Assembly: GCF_003121585.1 (NCBI RefSeq)
Contig: NZ_QEOO01000016.1
Coordinates: 248,001-312,000 of the forward strand
Length of the DNA: 64,000 bases
Reading direction: 5' to 3'
From: Nocardioides speluncae
Lineage (GTDB): Bacteria; Actinomycetota; Actinomycetes; Propionibacteriales; Nocardioidaceae
The position numbers were made by a program, and so were the translations under genes. Below, in pieces: positions 52,441 to 61,399 of the stretch. The notes under the pieces are model-generated. The model had not been told where the DNA came from, did no database searches, and saw nothing but the letters and a program-made list of their open reading frames with translations. Each line of letters opens with the position of its first letter. The first letter of the stretch is position 1.

Positions 52441-52473
52441 AAAAACGAGGATAGCATCGCTTTTATGAAAAGC
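52432..52473 (-). promoter_or_regulatory. Paired operators of MNT/HEPN promoter
   Basis: Two 15-bp near-palindromes, GCTTTTCATAAAAAC (52432-52446) and GCTTTTATGAAAAGC (52459-52473), are also arranged as a 13-bp inverted repeat of each other, flanking a TATCCT -10 box on the minus strand. The start codon of the MNT gene lies in the first. Confidence 0.7.
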
Positions 52474-52528
52474 GACGGCACGGCCCCGCAGAACGAGGCC
52501 GTGCCGTCTGTTTGTGGTGCCAGTGTCT

Positions 52529-53974
52529 TTAGCGTACGGCGCCTGCCGCGGCGACGACGTCAACCAGGCCGTAGCCCTTGTCGAACGAGGTGCCGCCGTC
52601 GTACGGCGCACCGTTGGTGAACTTGTGTGCGGTCGACTTGAGCGCGTTCTCGATCTGGGCCGGCGTCGCGTTGGGGTTGGCCTGGAAGAGCTGGGCCACG
52701 ATGCCGGAGATGTGCGGGCACGCCATCGACGTACCGCTGATCGTGTTGAACGTGCCGATGTCGAGCAGGCCGGGACCGTTCTTGAAGTCCAGGCCGGTCG
52801 AGCAGATCGGCAGGTAGAGCCGGCAGGACGAGGTGATCGACTCACCGGGCGCGGAGATGTCCGGCCAGGTCGACTTGTTCGCCGCCGCCCCGCGCGAGGA
52901 GAAGTCGGAGACGACGCCGTTGCGGGTGCCGGTGTTCTGGTCGAAGTACGACGCCACCGAGATGATGCCGGGCGTCTGGTCCTGGCCGGGCGGGTTGGTG
53001 GTGCTCGCCGTACCGTCGCCACCGGAGTTGCCGGCCGCCCACACGGTGACGACGCCCTCAGCCGCGAGCGCCCGCTGGATCTTCACGGTCGCGGAGTTCG
53101 GGTCGAACGTGCCCTCGCTGCCGTAGGAGTTGCTGGTCACCTTGATCGGCGGGCAGGTGGACGCGGGCACGCCGGCACCGCACGGCGCCTTGTGGTTCTC
53201 CAGCACCCAGTTGAGCGAGGCATCGGCTCCCAGCACCAGCAGCGCGGCGCCGGCCGAGATCGACACCAGGCTGGCGCCCGGAGCGGCACCCTGCAGCTTC
53301 TCGCCCGAGGTCAGCGTGGTCGGCCGGCCGGCGACGATGCCGTTGACATGGGTGCCGTGGCCACCGAGCGCGGTGGTGTCGGTGTCGACGATGTTCGGCA
53401 CCTTCACGACCTGACACAGCGTCTCGGTGGGGTCGCACAGCGTGCGCAGGTTGGCTACGACCGCGGAGCTGCCGTCGGCGTTCTTCAGGTAGGGATGCGT
53501 CGGGTCGACGCCCGTGTCGATGACCGCGACTGAGACGCCCTTGCCGGTCAGCTTGGTGCCGTCGGCACCGGTCAGCGTCTGGGTGGCTTCGTAGCCGCGA
53601 GTGGCGATGTTGGACGTGTTCTGGTGCAGCTTGATCGGCGCGTTGCCCTCGACGTACTCGACGCCGGCGAGGCCACGCACCGCCTCGATCTGCGCCTTGG
53701 TCCCGCGGGCGGCGACGATGCCGACCTTCTTGAAGGCGGTCACCTTGGTCATGCCGGCGGCCGCGACCGCCTGGTTGGCGTCGGCGAGGGTGTCGCCGTG
53801 GACCAGGACGGTGGTCCGAGCGCCGCCGGTCAGGGTCTTGAGCTGCTTGCTGAGGTACGGCGACACGGCGGCAAGGCCGTCGTCTGCACCCGTGGCGGAG
53901 GGTGCGGTCAGGCCGGTCGCGACGAGGACCGCCGCGGCACCGACGGTCAGTGCTGTAGGTATGCGAAAGCGCAC
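52529..53974 (-). CDS. Secreted S8 serine peptidase (subtilase)
   Basis: A 481-residue exported protease. Signal peptide TALTVGAAAVLVATGLTAPS; propeptide (TTVLVHGDTLADANQAVAAA, an I9-like inhibitor domain); catalytic triad in VIDTGVDPTHP (Asp), GHGTHVNGIVAG (His) and SGTSMACPHISGIVAQL (Ser), with oxyanion Asn in AAGNSGG. Four Cys in the mature part may form disulfides. Transcribed alone. Confidence 0.94.
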   Translation of the reverse strand: MRFRIPTALTVGAAAVLVATGLTAPSATGADDGLAAVSPYLSKQLKTLTGGARTTVLVHGDTLADANQAVAAAGMTKVTAFKKVGIVAARGTKAQIEAVRGLAGVEYVEGNAPIKLHQNTSNIATRGYEATQTLTGADGTKLTGKGVSVAVIDTGVDPTHPYLKNADGSSAVVANLRTLCDPTETLCQVVKVPNIVDTDTTALGGHGTHVNGIVAGRPTTLTSGEKLQGAAPGASLVSISAGAALLVLGADASLNWVLENHKAPCGAGVPASTCPPIKVTSNSYGSEGTFDPNSATVKIQRALAAEGVVTVWAAGNSGGDGTASTTNPPGQDQTPGIISVASYFDQNTGTRNGVVSDFSSRGAAANKSTWPDISAPGESITSSCRLYLPICSTGLDFKNGPGLLDIGTFNTISGTSMACPHISGIVAQLFQANPNATPAQIENALKSTAHKFTNGAPYDGGTSFDKGYGLVDVVAAAGAVR

Positions 53975-54115
53975 GGTGAGCTTCTTTCTCCCAGCACCCC
54001 CACCCGCAGCCAGGAATCTTGCGGGGCTCCGTCCCGTCGGAGCGTGGGGTGATCGAAAGAAGAACGAGTTTCAGTGCGTCGAGGTCACGCTTAGAGAGCA
54101 GGTGCCCTCTTTATG

Positions 54116-55501
54116 CTAAATGCCCGATTTTGGCCTTTCCGCTCTGACCACGCCCACCGCGAGTGCGGCGGCGCCGGCCACGCCGGCGGCGATCAGGAAG
54201 GCGGCCGAGTACCCACGCGTCTGCCCGCCGGCGGCGACGGCGATGCTCAGCCATCCGGCCAGCCCGAGGGTGGCGCCGAACTGCTGGGCGGTGGTCAACA
54301 GCCCAGACGACAGGCCCGGCTGGTCCGGGGGCGCGGCCATGGCGGCGGCGATGTTCGTGGTGATCGCGACGGTGGGCAGCGCGAAGGCGATCAGCAGGGT
54401 CGGGCCGAGCACGGCACCGAGGTACGACGAGTCCGGGCCGAGCCGCGCCAGCCACAGCATGCTGAGCCCGACCAGCGCGAACGCGCCCGCGGTCACCGCG
54501 CGCAGCCCCCACCGCCCGATCAGCCCCGGCACCATCGGCGCCAGCACGATGATCAGCACCGACATCGGCAGCAGCCCGAGACCGGCCTGCGCGGGCGGCA
54601 GGTCGCGCACCTCCTGCAGGTAGACGCTGATGACGTACAGACACGGCACCAGCACCAGCTGCCCGACGCTGGCCAGCGCGAGCGCGAACAGCAGCCGCCC
54701 GTTGCGCCAGGTCGTCCGCGCCACCAGCGGCACCCGGCTGGCCCGCTCGGTCAAGGCGTACGCCGCGAACCCGGCCACCGCGACACCCAGCGCAACCAGC
54801 ACCGGCAAAGCGGTCCAGCCGGTCTCGCCGCCCGCGGTCAGCGCGTACGCCGTGGCGGCGAGGCCGGCGGTCAGGCAGACGCCGCCGACGGCGTTGAAGC
54901 GGCGCCGTACCCCATCGCCCCGGAAGGCCGGCTCCCGGCGAGCCAGCACCACGAGCACAACGGCGGCCACCACGTTCAGCCAGAACGTCGCCCGCCAGCT
55001 CACCCAGTCGCTGAGCACCCCGCCGAGCACCGTCCCAACCGCACCGCCGAGCCCGGCCATCGCCGCGAAGAGCCCGAGCGTCCGGTCCCGGGCCGCGCCA
55101 CCGAACCGGGAGAAGACCAGCGCCATCGCCGCGGCGGCCGCGAGTCCGGCGCCGGCGCCCTGCCCGGCGCGGCTGGCGATCACCAGCGCACCCGACTCGG
55201 CCACCGCACCGACCGCGGCCGCCCCGGCGAGGACGCAGAGCCCGGCCATCAGCGCCCGGCCCTGCCCGACCACGTCGGCCAGGCAGCCGCTGAGCAGCAG
55301 CAGGCCGCCGAACGCCACGACGTACGCGTTGAGCACCCAGGTCTGCCCGGCATCGCTCATGCCCAGGTCCGAGCCGATCACCGGCGCCGCGACGTTGAGC
55401 AGCGCGGTGTCCAGGATCAGCAGGAACTGGGTCAGCGCCAGCACCCAGCGCGCCGTCGTGCCCGCGTCGAGGTCGGCGCCCGGCGCCGCGGTCTGGGTCA
55501 C
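54116..55501 (-). CDS. MFS drug/metabolite exporter (14-TM DHA2-like)
   Basis: A 461-residue major-facilitator exporter with about 14 helices; FLLILDTALLNVAAPVIGSD is the DHA2-type motif in helix 1, RAGQGAGAGLAAAAAMALVF and GPTLLIAFALPTVAITTNIA follow the family. GTG 55501 overlaps the stop of the HpaB-like gene (GTGA). Being the last gene of the flavin/heme oxygenase operon, it probably exports that pathway's product. Confidence 0.88.
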   Translation of the reverse strand: MTQTAAPGADLDAGTTARWVLALTQFLLILDTALLNVAAPVIGSDLGMSDAGQTWVLNAYVVAFGGLLLLSGCLADVVGQGRALMAGLCVLAGAAAVGAVAESGALVIASRAGQGAGAGLAAAAAMALVFSRFGGAARDRTLGLFAAMAGLGGAVGTVLGGVLSDWVSWRATFWLNVVAAVVLVVLARREPAFRGDGVRRRFNAVGGVCLTAGLAATAYALTAGGETGWTALPVLVALGVAVAGFAAYALTERASRVPLVARTTWRNGRLLFALALASVGQLVLVPCLYVISVYLQEVRDLPPAQAGLGLLPMSVLIIVLAPMVPGLIGRWGLRAVTAGAFALVGLSMLWLARLGPDSSYLGAVLGPTLLIAFALPTVAITTNIAAAMAAPPDQPGLSSGLLTTAQQFGATLGLAGWLSIAVAAGGQTRGYSAAFLIAAGVAGAAALAVGVVRAERPKSGI

Positions 55502-56934
55502 GCCAGGTCCAGGGCGCGCTGTGCCTCGGCCGCGCATGCGTCGGCGTCCGGCGTGAACGTCATCTGGGTCAGGTAGACGTGCGGCGCGCCTTGGTAGAAC
55601 TGCTCGTAGTGTGCGTGCCGGCTGGCGAACTCCGACCCGACCGCGTCCCAGGCCAGCTTCATCAGCGCGACCCGCTCGTCGGCCGGCTGCGTGACCGAGG
55701 CGGCGTACGTCGCCAGCAGCGGGCCGACCTCGGTGTCCCGCAGGTCGTCCCACGACGCCGGCACCTGGGTCAGCGAGCCGCCGCTGAGCATCCGGATCTG
55801 GTGCACGAACTTCGGGTAGAGCTCGCCGGCCAGGATCCGCTGCGCGAACGTGATCGAGGTGTCCAGCCGGACCGCGCCGCCGTCGTCCGGCCGCTGCTCG
55901 TACGCCGCCTCCGCGGCCAGCACCGACGAGCGCGCCAGCTGCACGTAGCCGAGCAAACGGCCGACCTCCGCGCGCACCATCGGGTTGTCGGCCGAGCCGT
56001 TGCCGCGGGTGATCAGCACCGCCAGCCCGGCCAGGAACTCCAGCTTGGTCCAGAACCGGGTCGACGCCTGGTGCGCCATGTTCGTGTACGCGGGCGTGTC
56101 CCACCACATCCCGAACGTGGTCTTGGTGTCGCGGTAGGTCAGCACCCGCTCCCACGGCACGAACACCGACTCGCAGACCAGCAGCGAGTCGTTCTCGTCG
56201 AACCGCCCGGAGATCGGGTTGTCCCGCTCGCCGCCAGCGGTCTGTTCGTACGACGCCCGCGAGACCAGGCTGACGCCCGGCGTACCCGGCTCCAGCACGA
56301 AGCTGAACGCGAACTCGGTGTCCTCGGGCCGCAGCGGCTCGATGGTGCCGACCACGATCTCGTCGGCGAAGACCGCGCCGGTGCCGATCATCTTGCTGCC
56401 GCTGACCACGATCCCGGCGTCGGTCTCCCGCTCCACCCGAAGGAACAGCTCCGGCGACGCCTGCGCCGCGATCGGCCGGGACCGGTCGGTCGACGGGTTG
56501 GTGATCGTGAACGCCGCGAACAGGTCCTCGCCCCGCAGCCGGCCGTGCAGCTCGATCGCGACCTCGGAACCGTCGAAGCCTTGGCCGACGAAGACGTCCG
56601 GCCGGGCCGCGAAGCCGGCCACGCCGGAGGCCATGTAGTCCGGCGACCGGCCCAGGAACCCGAAGCTCTGCTTGGCCCAGGCCCGGTGCGCGCGGCGCTT
56701 GGCGACCAGGTCGCCGTAGGACCGGGCGATGTCGAAGGCCCGGTGGGTACGCCGCCCATCGGGGCCGGCGACAGTCAAGGCGTCGTCGCGCGCCGCGTCG
56801 TACAGGCCGGCGATCGAGGCCGCCGCCCGCGCGAACGCCGGGTGGGCGGTCACGTCGGTCACCCGCTCGGTGCCCAGCCAGACGGTGCGGCCGTCCCTGA
56901 TCCGCTCGAGGTACTCCTTGCCGGTGCGGCTCAT
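55498..56934 (-). CDS. 4-hydroxyphenylacetate 3-hydroxylase (HpaB)-family flavin monooxygenase
   Basis: A 478-residue reduced-flavin-dependent monooxygenase of the HpaB/acyl-CoA dehydrogenase-like fold. N terminus SRTGKEYLERIRDGRTVWLG, central GSKMIGTGAVFADEIVVGTI and FVPWERVLTYRDTKTTFGMW, and C-terminal RMLSGGSLTQVPASWDDL match the family. It hydroxylates phenols or indoles using FADH2/FMNH2 from a separate reductase, not visible nearby. Overlaps both neighbours by 4 bp. Confidence 0.9.
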   Translation of the reverse strand: MSRTGKEYLERIRDGRTVWLGTERVTDVTAHPAFARAAASIAGLYDAARDDALTVAGPDGRRTHRAFDIARSYGDLVAKRRAHRAWAKQSFGFLGRSPDYMASGVAGFAARPDVFVGQGFDGSEVAIELHGRLRGEDLFAAFTITNPSTDRSRPIAAQASPELFLRVERETDAGIVVSGSKMIGTGAVFADEIVVGTIEPLRPEDTEFAFSFVLEPGTPGVSLVSRASYEQTAGGERDNPISGRFDENDSLLVCESVFVPWERVLTYRDTKTTFGMWWDTPAYTNMAHQASTRFWTKLEFLAGLAVLITRGNGSADNPMVRAEVGRLLGYVQLARSSVLAAEAAYEQRPDDGGAVRLDTSITFAQRILAGELYPKFVHQIRMLSGGSLTQVPASWDDLRDTEVGPLLATYAASVTQPADERVALMKLAWDAVGSEFASRHAHYEQFYQGAPHVYLTQMTFTPDADACAAEAQRALDLA

Positions 56935-58205
56935 GGCTGTCCTTCCAGTGCCCGGTACGGGCTGTCGGCGTTGGCGAGGGTCAGGTTGGTGGTGGCGGCG
57001 TACTGCGCGGCGATCCCGGCCAGCTCGCCGGGCGCGAACGCCTCGGTGACGGTGGCCGCCCGGCTCGGCACCCGCTCGGCCGCCAGGTCGACCACGACCT
57101 CGGGGCCCTGTCGGCGGTTGGCGGCCTGCACCCGGCGGGTCAGGGCCAGCCGGTCCTCCTGGTACGCCGCCAGCCCGGCGTCGATGCCCGCCTCGGGTCC
57201 GGCGTGGCCGGCGAGCGCGTAGGCGAGCGCGCTGGCGTCGATGATCGACTGGGTAGCGCCGTTGGAGCCGACCGGGTACATCGCGTGCGCTGCGTCGCCG
57301 GCCAGTACCACCCGGTCGGCGACCCACGAGTCGAGCGGGTCCAGGTCGACCATCGGGTAGGCGAAGCAGTCGGTGCTGTCGAGCATCAGCCCGGCGATAT
57401 CCACGCCTTCAAGGACCCAGCCCTCGAAGCCGGGCGCGAACGACGCCGGGTCGGCCGGGAGGTTCCAGTTGCCCTCCTCGCGCGCGTCCCGGATCGGCTC
57501 GGCGGCCGCCCAGTTGAGCAATGCGGCACCGTCGTCGTCACGGTGGGCCAGCGGGTAGAAGACGACCTTGCGGATGCCGTCGCCCCCGATCACCATCGTC
57601 CGCCCGTCGAGGAAGCTCTCGCCCCAGGCCATCCCCCGCCACACCACCTGCCAGGTCGCCCGCGGCCCGGGATCGGCCGGCGCGACCAGCGGCCGGAGTG
57701 CCGACCGGATGCCGTCGGCGCCGACCAGGACGTCGTACTCCAGCTGTTCGACGGCGCCGGTTTGCCTGCGCAGGAACGACACGGTGCGCTCCTCGACCGT
57801 CGCCGGGTCATCGATCACCTCGGCACCGGTGACGATCCGGCCCGGGCCGAGCCGGTCGGCGACGTGCCGGGCCAGCTCGACCTGCAGCCAGCCGCGGTGG
57901 ATCGACAGCTGCGGCCACCGGAAGCCGGCGTCGGCGCCGCGCGGCTCGGACCAGATCCGCTCGCCACCTGCCGTGGCGTAGATCAGCCCGGACGTCGGCA
58001 CCGAGATCCGGGACAGGTCGTCGAGCAGGCCCAGCCGGTCCAGCTCGCGCACCGCCTGCGGCATCACGTTGATCCCGGACCCGAGCGGCTGCACGGTGCG
58101 CGCCCGTTCCAGGACGGTGACCTCGTCGTACCCGGCGTCGTGCAGGGCCAGCGCCGTACACAGGCCGGCGATGCCGCCGCCGGCGATCACGATCCGAGTC
58201 GTCAT
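56931..58205 (-). CDS. Single-component FAD-dependent monooxygenase (PHBH type)
   Basis: A 424-residue group A flavin hydroxylase. FAD motif IVIAGGGIAGLCTALALHDA, the DG motif VLVGADGIRSALRPL, and GD motif VVLAGDAAHAMYPVGSNGAT are all conserved. It binds NAD(P)H and hydroxylates electron-rich aromatics. Overlaps with HpaB-like (ATGA, 56931-56934) and PrnB-like (58202-58205) genes show strict co-translation. Confidence 0.92.
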   Translation of the reverse strand: MTTRIVIAGGGIAGLCTALALHDAGYDEVTVLERARTVQPLGSGINVMPQAVRELDRLGLLDDLSRISVPTSGLIYATAGGERIWSEPRGADAGFRWPQLSIHRGWLQVELARHVADRLGPGRIVTGAEVIDDPATVEERTVSFLRRQTGAVEQLEYDVLVGADGIRSALRPLVAPADPGPRATWQVVWRGMAWGESFLDGRTMVIGGDGIRKVVFYPLAHRDDDGAALLNWAAAEPIRDAREEGNWNLPADPASFAPGFEGWVLEGVDIAGLMLDSTDCFAYPMVDLDPLDSWVADRVVLAGDAAHAMYPVGSNGATQSIIDASALAYALAGHAGPEAGIDAGLAAYQEDRLALTRRVQAANRRQGPEVVVDLAAERVPSRAATVTEAFAPGELAGIAAQYAATTNLTLANADSPYRALEGQP

Positions 58206-59293
58206 GGACGGCCCCGGCGGGTGGCGGCGTGCATGATCGTCTCGTTCTCGCGGGTGAGGTCGAGGACCCGCTTCAGCAGCGCGATCGGCGCGCCGCCGCT
58301 GCCGTAGTCGTAGAGCCGCACCTGGTCGGCGTACGCCTTCTTCGCGATCCCGATGTGCCGGCCCCGGAACGTCTTCAGCGTGCGCAGCAGCAGAGCCAGG
58401 CTCTCCGCGCTCCGAGCCAGCGACTCCTGCTTGCCCTCGGTGCCGGCGCCGATCCGCTGCTCCAGCCGGGTGACCAGCGAGGTGCCCGACACGTGCCGAG
58501 CCCAGAACGCGCGCCAGTCGGGCAGCGCATAGATCAGCGACTCCTCGAGGAAGGCGTTGTACTCCGGCCCGTTGCGGTCGCACGCCCACAGGCAGAGGTC
58601 GACCAGCCACAGCGGCACCTGGGCCGCCGCCGGGCCGAGGTAGTCGACCCCGTCGACGTCGATCTCCTCGAAGTACGGCCGCATCGTCTGCGCGAAGAAG
58701 ACCGGCGAGACCCGGCTGGTGACCGAGTCGATCGCCTCCAGCATCGGCCGGACCATGCCCTCCAGCCGGTCGGCCGTCGGCGCGAACCTTGCGTCCGCCG
58801 GGTCGAGCTCCATCAGCGCGTCGCTGATCGACAGCGACGCGCTGAGTGCCGGGAACACGTCGCGGACCGCGTCCTGCAGCCAGCGCTCCTGCTCGTCGTC
58901 GGTGTAGGTACGGCGGCGCTCGCCCGGCGGGTTCCACGACGTGTAGTGCTGCACGGTGTCGCGCGGCACCAGGTCGGTCTGCTGCCCGAGCGCGTGCAGC
59001 AGCGGCGTCAGCTCCGGTACGACGGTCAGCGGCTCGGTGCCGTGCCGCTTGATCGAGCCGAGCACCATGCCGAGGTCCCGCATCACCGCCAGCCCGGTGG
59101 TGGGCGACGGCAGCCCGTCGGCGGTGAGCGCGAGCGCCCGCGTCGACAGGTCTCGCGCCAGCGCGGCCAGCGCCGGGCGGTCGGCCCGGCCGTTCAGCTC
59201 CGGCAGCCGCGCCAGCAGCGCGTCCGCCCGCAGCGGGTCACCGGCCTGGATGGCCTCGATGTCGTAGTGCGCGTTCGTGATCGTGGCGGTCAA
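58202..59293 (-). CDS. PrnB/tryptophan 2,3-dioxygenase-superfamily heme protein (DUF1864 type)
   Basis: A 363-residue helical protein, similar in length to PrnB (monodechloroaminopyrrolnitrin synthase). FFAQTMRPYFEEIDVDGVDY, LGPAAAQVPLWLVDLCLWAC and YALPDWRAFWARHVSGTSLV are DUF1864/PrnB landmarks. Near residue 313, FRGRHIGIAKKAY supplies the probable heme-ligating His and is followed by DYGSGGAP, the counterpart of the TDO glycine loop. Acts on an indole-like substrate by analogy. TTG 59293 (after GGGAG) gives the best N terminus; longer starts add basic nonsense. Confidence 0.8.
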   Translation of the reverse strand: MTATITNAHYDIEAIQAGDPLRADALLARLPELNGRADRPALAALARDLSTRALALTADGLPSPTTGLAVMRDLGMVLGSIKRHGTEPLTVVPELTPLLHALGQQTDLVPRDTVQHYTSWNPPGERRRTYTDDEQERWLQDAVRDVFPALSASLSISDALMELDPADARFAPTADRLEGMVRPMLEAIDSVTSRVSPVFFAQTMRPYFEEIDVDGVDYLGPAAAQVPLWLVDLCLWACDRNGPEYNAFLEESLIYALPDWRAFWARHVSGTSLVTRLEQRIGAGTEGKQESLARSAESLALLLRTLKTFRGRHIGIAKKAYADQVRLYDYGSGGAPIALLKRVLDLTRENETIMHAATRRGRP

Positions 59294-59351
59294 AACTCTC
59301 CCTTGCTCCCCTGAGTTCCCCTGTGTGATGCCGCGTCCTGCGCCCTTCAGC

Positions 59352-60272
59352 TCATGCCATCGGCGCCCACGCATGCTGCCGTGCCGACCAGTCGGCGGCC
59401 GAGGTAGGTGTCACCCCGAGCTTCTTGAGCCCGTCGGTGCCGCCGCTCATCACTGCGGTCTCTGGGTCCCGACCCACCCAGTGGTAGAGCCCCGCGACGC
59501 CGGCCGCGGCGTCCGCACCGAGGAAGCCGGCCAGCCCCTGCTCGAAGATCGCCGGGTCGAGCGGCTCGAACCGCAGCGGCTTGCCCGCGGCCGCCGCGAC
59601 CGCCGCGGCCAGGTCGGCGCCGACCAGGTCGGGACCACCGATGTCGAGGGTCTGCCCGACCAGGTCGTCGGCCTCCTCGGCGAGCGCGACCGCGATACCC
59701 CGCCCCAGGTCGGCGTGGCTGACCCAGGAGACAGGCGTGACCGCAGGCAGCGGATAGGCCAGCACGCCGGCGTTGGTCACGCCGTCCACCACGCCCGGCG
59801 CCAGCAGGTTCTCCAGGTAGAGCGACGGCCGGAGCACGACGGCCGGAACCGGGCCGCCGAGCACGATCTCCTCGGCCACCCGGCGGGTCTCGAAGGCGGC
59901 GGCCTCGGTGGGCTCAGCCGGGATCCGGGTGTTCGAGTTGAGTACGACGCGGCCCACACCCTGCTCGGCCGCGGCGGCGGTGACGTTCTCGGCGTACCGG
60001 CGGACCAGGTCGGGGTCGTAGCAGAGCGGGATGGTGAGGCTGACATGGCTGACCCCCTCCAGCGCCCTGCGCACCTGGTCACGGTCGCCGAGGTCGGCGG
60101 CGACGTTCTCGACGCCGGGGACCGGCGAGGCCGCACCGGAGCGGCTGACGCCCCGGACGGCGTGGCCGGCCTCGGTCAGGGCCGCGACGATCGCGGAGCC
60201 CTGCGCACCCGAGGCGCCGAACACGGCGTACCGGTCGGCGCGGTGTCGAGGAATGGTGTTGTCGGTGGACAT
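59352..60272 (-). CDS. NmrA-like NAD(P)-binding protein
   Basis: A 306-residue atypical short-chain dehydrogenase. Dinucleotide motif YAVFGASGAQGSAIVAALTE near the N terminus, LTIPLCYDPDLVRRYAEN, VVLNSNTRIPAEP and PSLYLENLLAPGVVDG fit the NmrA/HSCARG group. The usual Tyr-x3-Lys site is not evident, so it may be a sensor or noncanonical reductase. ATG 60272 has GGAG 8 nt upstream. First gene of the oxygenase cluster, 58 bp before the PrnB-like gene. Confidence 0.82.
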   Translation of the reverse strand: MSTDNTIPRHRADRYAVFGASGAQGSAIVAALTEAGHAVRGVSRSGAASPVPGVENVAADLGDRDQVRRALEGVSHVSLTIPLCYDPDLVRRYAENVTAAAAEQGVGRVVLNSNTRIPAEPTEAAAFETRRVAEEIVLGGPVPAVVLRPSLYLENLLAPGVVDGVTNAGVLAYPLPAVTPVSWVSHADLGRGIAVALAEEADDLVGQTLDIGGPDLVGADLAAAVAAAAGKPLRFEPLDPAIFEQGLAGFLGADAAAGVAGLYHWVGRDPETAVMSGGTDGLKKLGVTPTSAADWSARQHAWAPMA

Positions 60273-60370
60273 GCTGGCGCTCCATCGGTCGTAGGGATCG
60301 ACACCAAGCCTCCGGGGCTGCGCGAGCACTTTCCATAATGAACTGGGTCAGATTCGTTAGGATTCAGCGC
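60273..60370. promoter_or_regulatory. Divergent promoter region of oxygenase cluster and AraC regulator
   Basis: The 98-bp gap carries a CATAAT -10-like box (60334-60339) on the plus strand, 32 bp before the AraC start, and AGGATT as its ribosome-binding site. No strong inverted repeat is evident, which fits AraC-type direct-repeat binding. Confidence 0.4.
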
Positions 60371-61300
60371 ATGTGGGACGAGGACGACGCGCTCAGCCAC
60401 CTGCTGGACCCGCTCCGCCTGCGCGGCGCCTACGTCTCCGACTGGCGGCTGCGCAGCGGCTGGGGCGTGCAGGGCGACCCGGAGCCGCGGGCGCTGCTCC
60501 ACTACATGCTCGAGGGCACCGGGACCATCCTGCTGCCCGGCGAACCACCTCGGCCCCTCGGTGCCGGGGACCTGGCGATCTTTCCGCGCGGCGCCGCCCA
60601 CGTGATCTGTGAGGACACCGCGGCGACCCCGCGCACCATCGCCGAACTGCTGCCCGACCGGGCGCCCGGCGAGGTCGGCCGGCTGGAGCTGGGCGACGGG
60701 CCGGCGGTCGGCCGGATGCTCTGCGCCGGGCTCGACTACACCCCGGACACCGAGTATCCCGTCTACCGCACGCTCCCCGACGTACTCGTCCTCCGCGCCG
60801 CCGAGATCGAGGCGCAGCCGCCGATGGCGCACGCGCTGGCCGGGCTGATGGCGGAGTTCGAGACCCGCGGCAGCGGCACCAAAGCGGTGCTGCTGCGCAA
60901 CTTCGAGATGGTGTTCGTGCTCGGTCTACGGGCGACGCTGATGGCGATTGAGCCGCCGGTGCCGATGAGTCGCGCGCTCGCGCACCCGTCGATCGGCCGG
61001 GCGCTGATCGCCATCTACGAGGACTACTCCCGGCCGTGGACGGTGCCCGCGCTGGCCGAGGTCGCGGCGATGTCGCGCTCGTCGTTTACCCGGACGTTCA
61101 AGGACATTGTCGGGGAGTCCCCCGGCCGGCACCTCAAACGACACCGGCTCAGCGAGGCCCGCCGCCTGCTCGGCACCACCCAGGACCCGCACGACGTGAT
61201 CGCGCGCAAGGTCGGCTATCAGTCCGCGGTGGGCCTGCACCTCGCCTTCCGGGAGGAGTACGGCGCCGCGCCGGGCGCCGTCCGCCGCGCCGCCGTCTGA
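60371..61300 (+). CDS. AraC-family transcriptional regulator with cupin domain
   Basis: A 309-residue regulator: N-terminal cupin-like ligand domain (LLPGEPPRPLGAGDLAIFPR, GAAHVICED) and C-terminal double HTH (WTVPALAEVAAMSRSSFTRT, FKDIVGESPGRHLKRHRLSE, VIARKVGYQSAVGLHLAFRE). It diverges from the NmrA-PrnB-FMO-HpaB-MFS genes and is their likely controller. Start ATG 60371 preferred to the ATG at 60338 because AGGATT is properly placed. Confidence 0.9.
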   Translation: MWDEDDALSHLLDPLRLRGAYVSDWRLRSGWGVQGDPEPRALLHYMLEGTGTILLPGEPPRPLGAGDLAIFPRGAAHVICEDTAATPRTIAELLPDRAPGEVGRLELGDGPAVGRMLCAGLDYTPDTEYPVYRTLPDVLVLRAAEIEAQPPMAHALAGLMAEFETRGSGTKAVLLRNFEMVFVLGLRATLMAIEPPVPMSRALAHPSIGRALIAIYEDYSRPWTVPALAEVAAMSRSSFTRTFKDIVGESPGRHLKRHRLSEARRLLGTTQDPHDVIARKVGYQSAVGLHLAFREEYGAAPGAVRRAAV

Positions 61301-61399
61301 GGGACCGCCCGCGGCCGCCCAACCTTTCGGCAGACACCACTCGTCTACGGTGCAACCAGGCGGACGCTCGGTCCGCGTCGTTCACCATGGGGGTCACTT

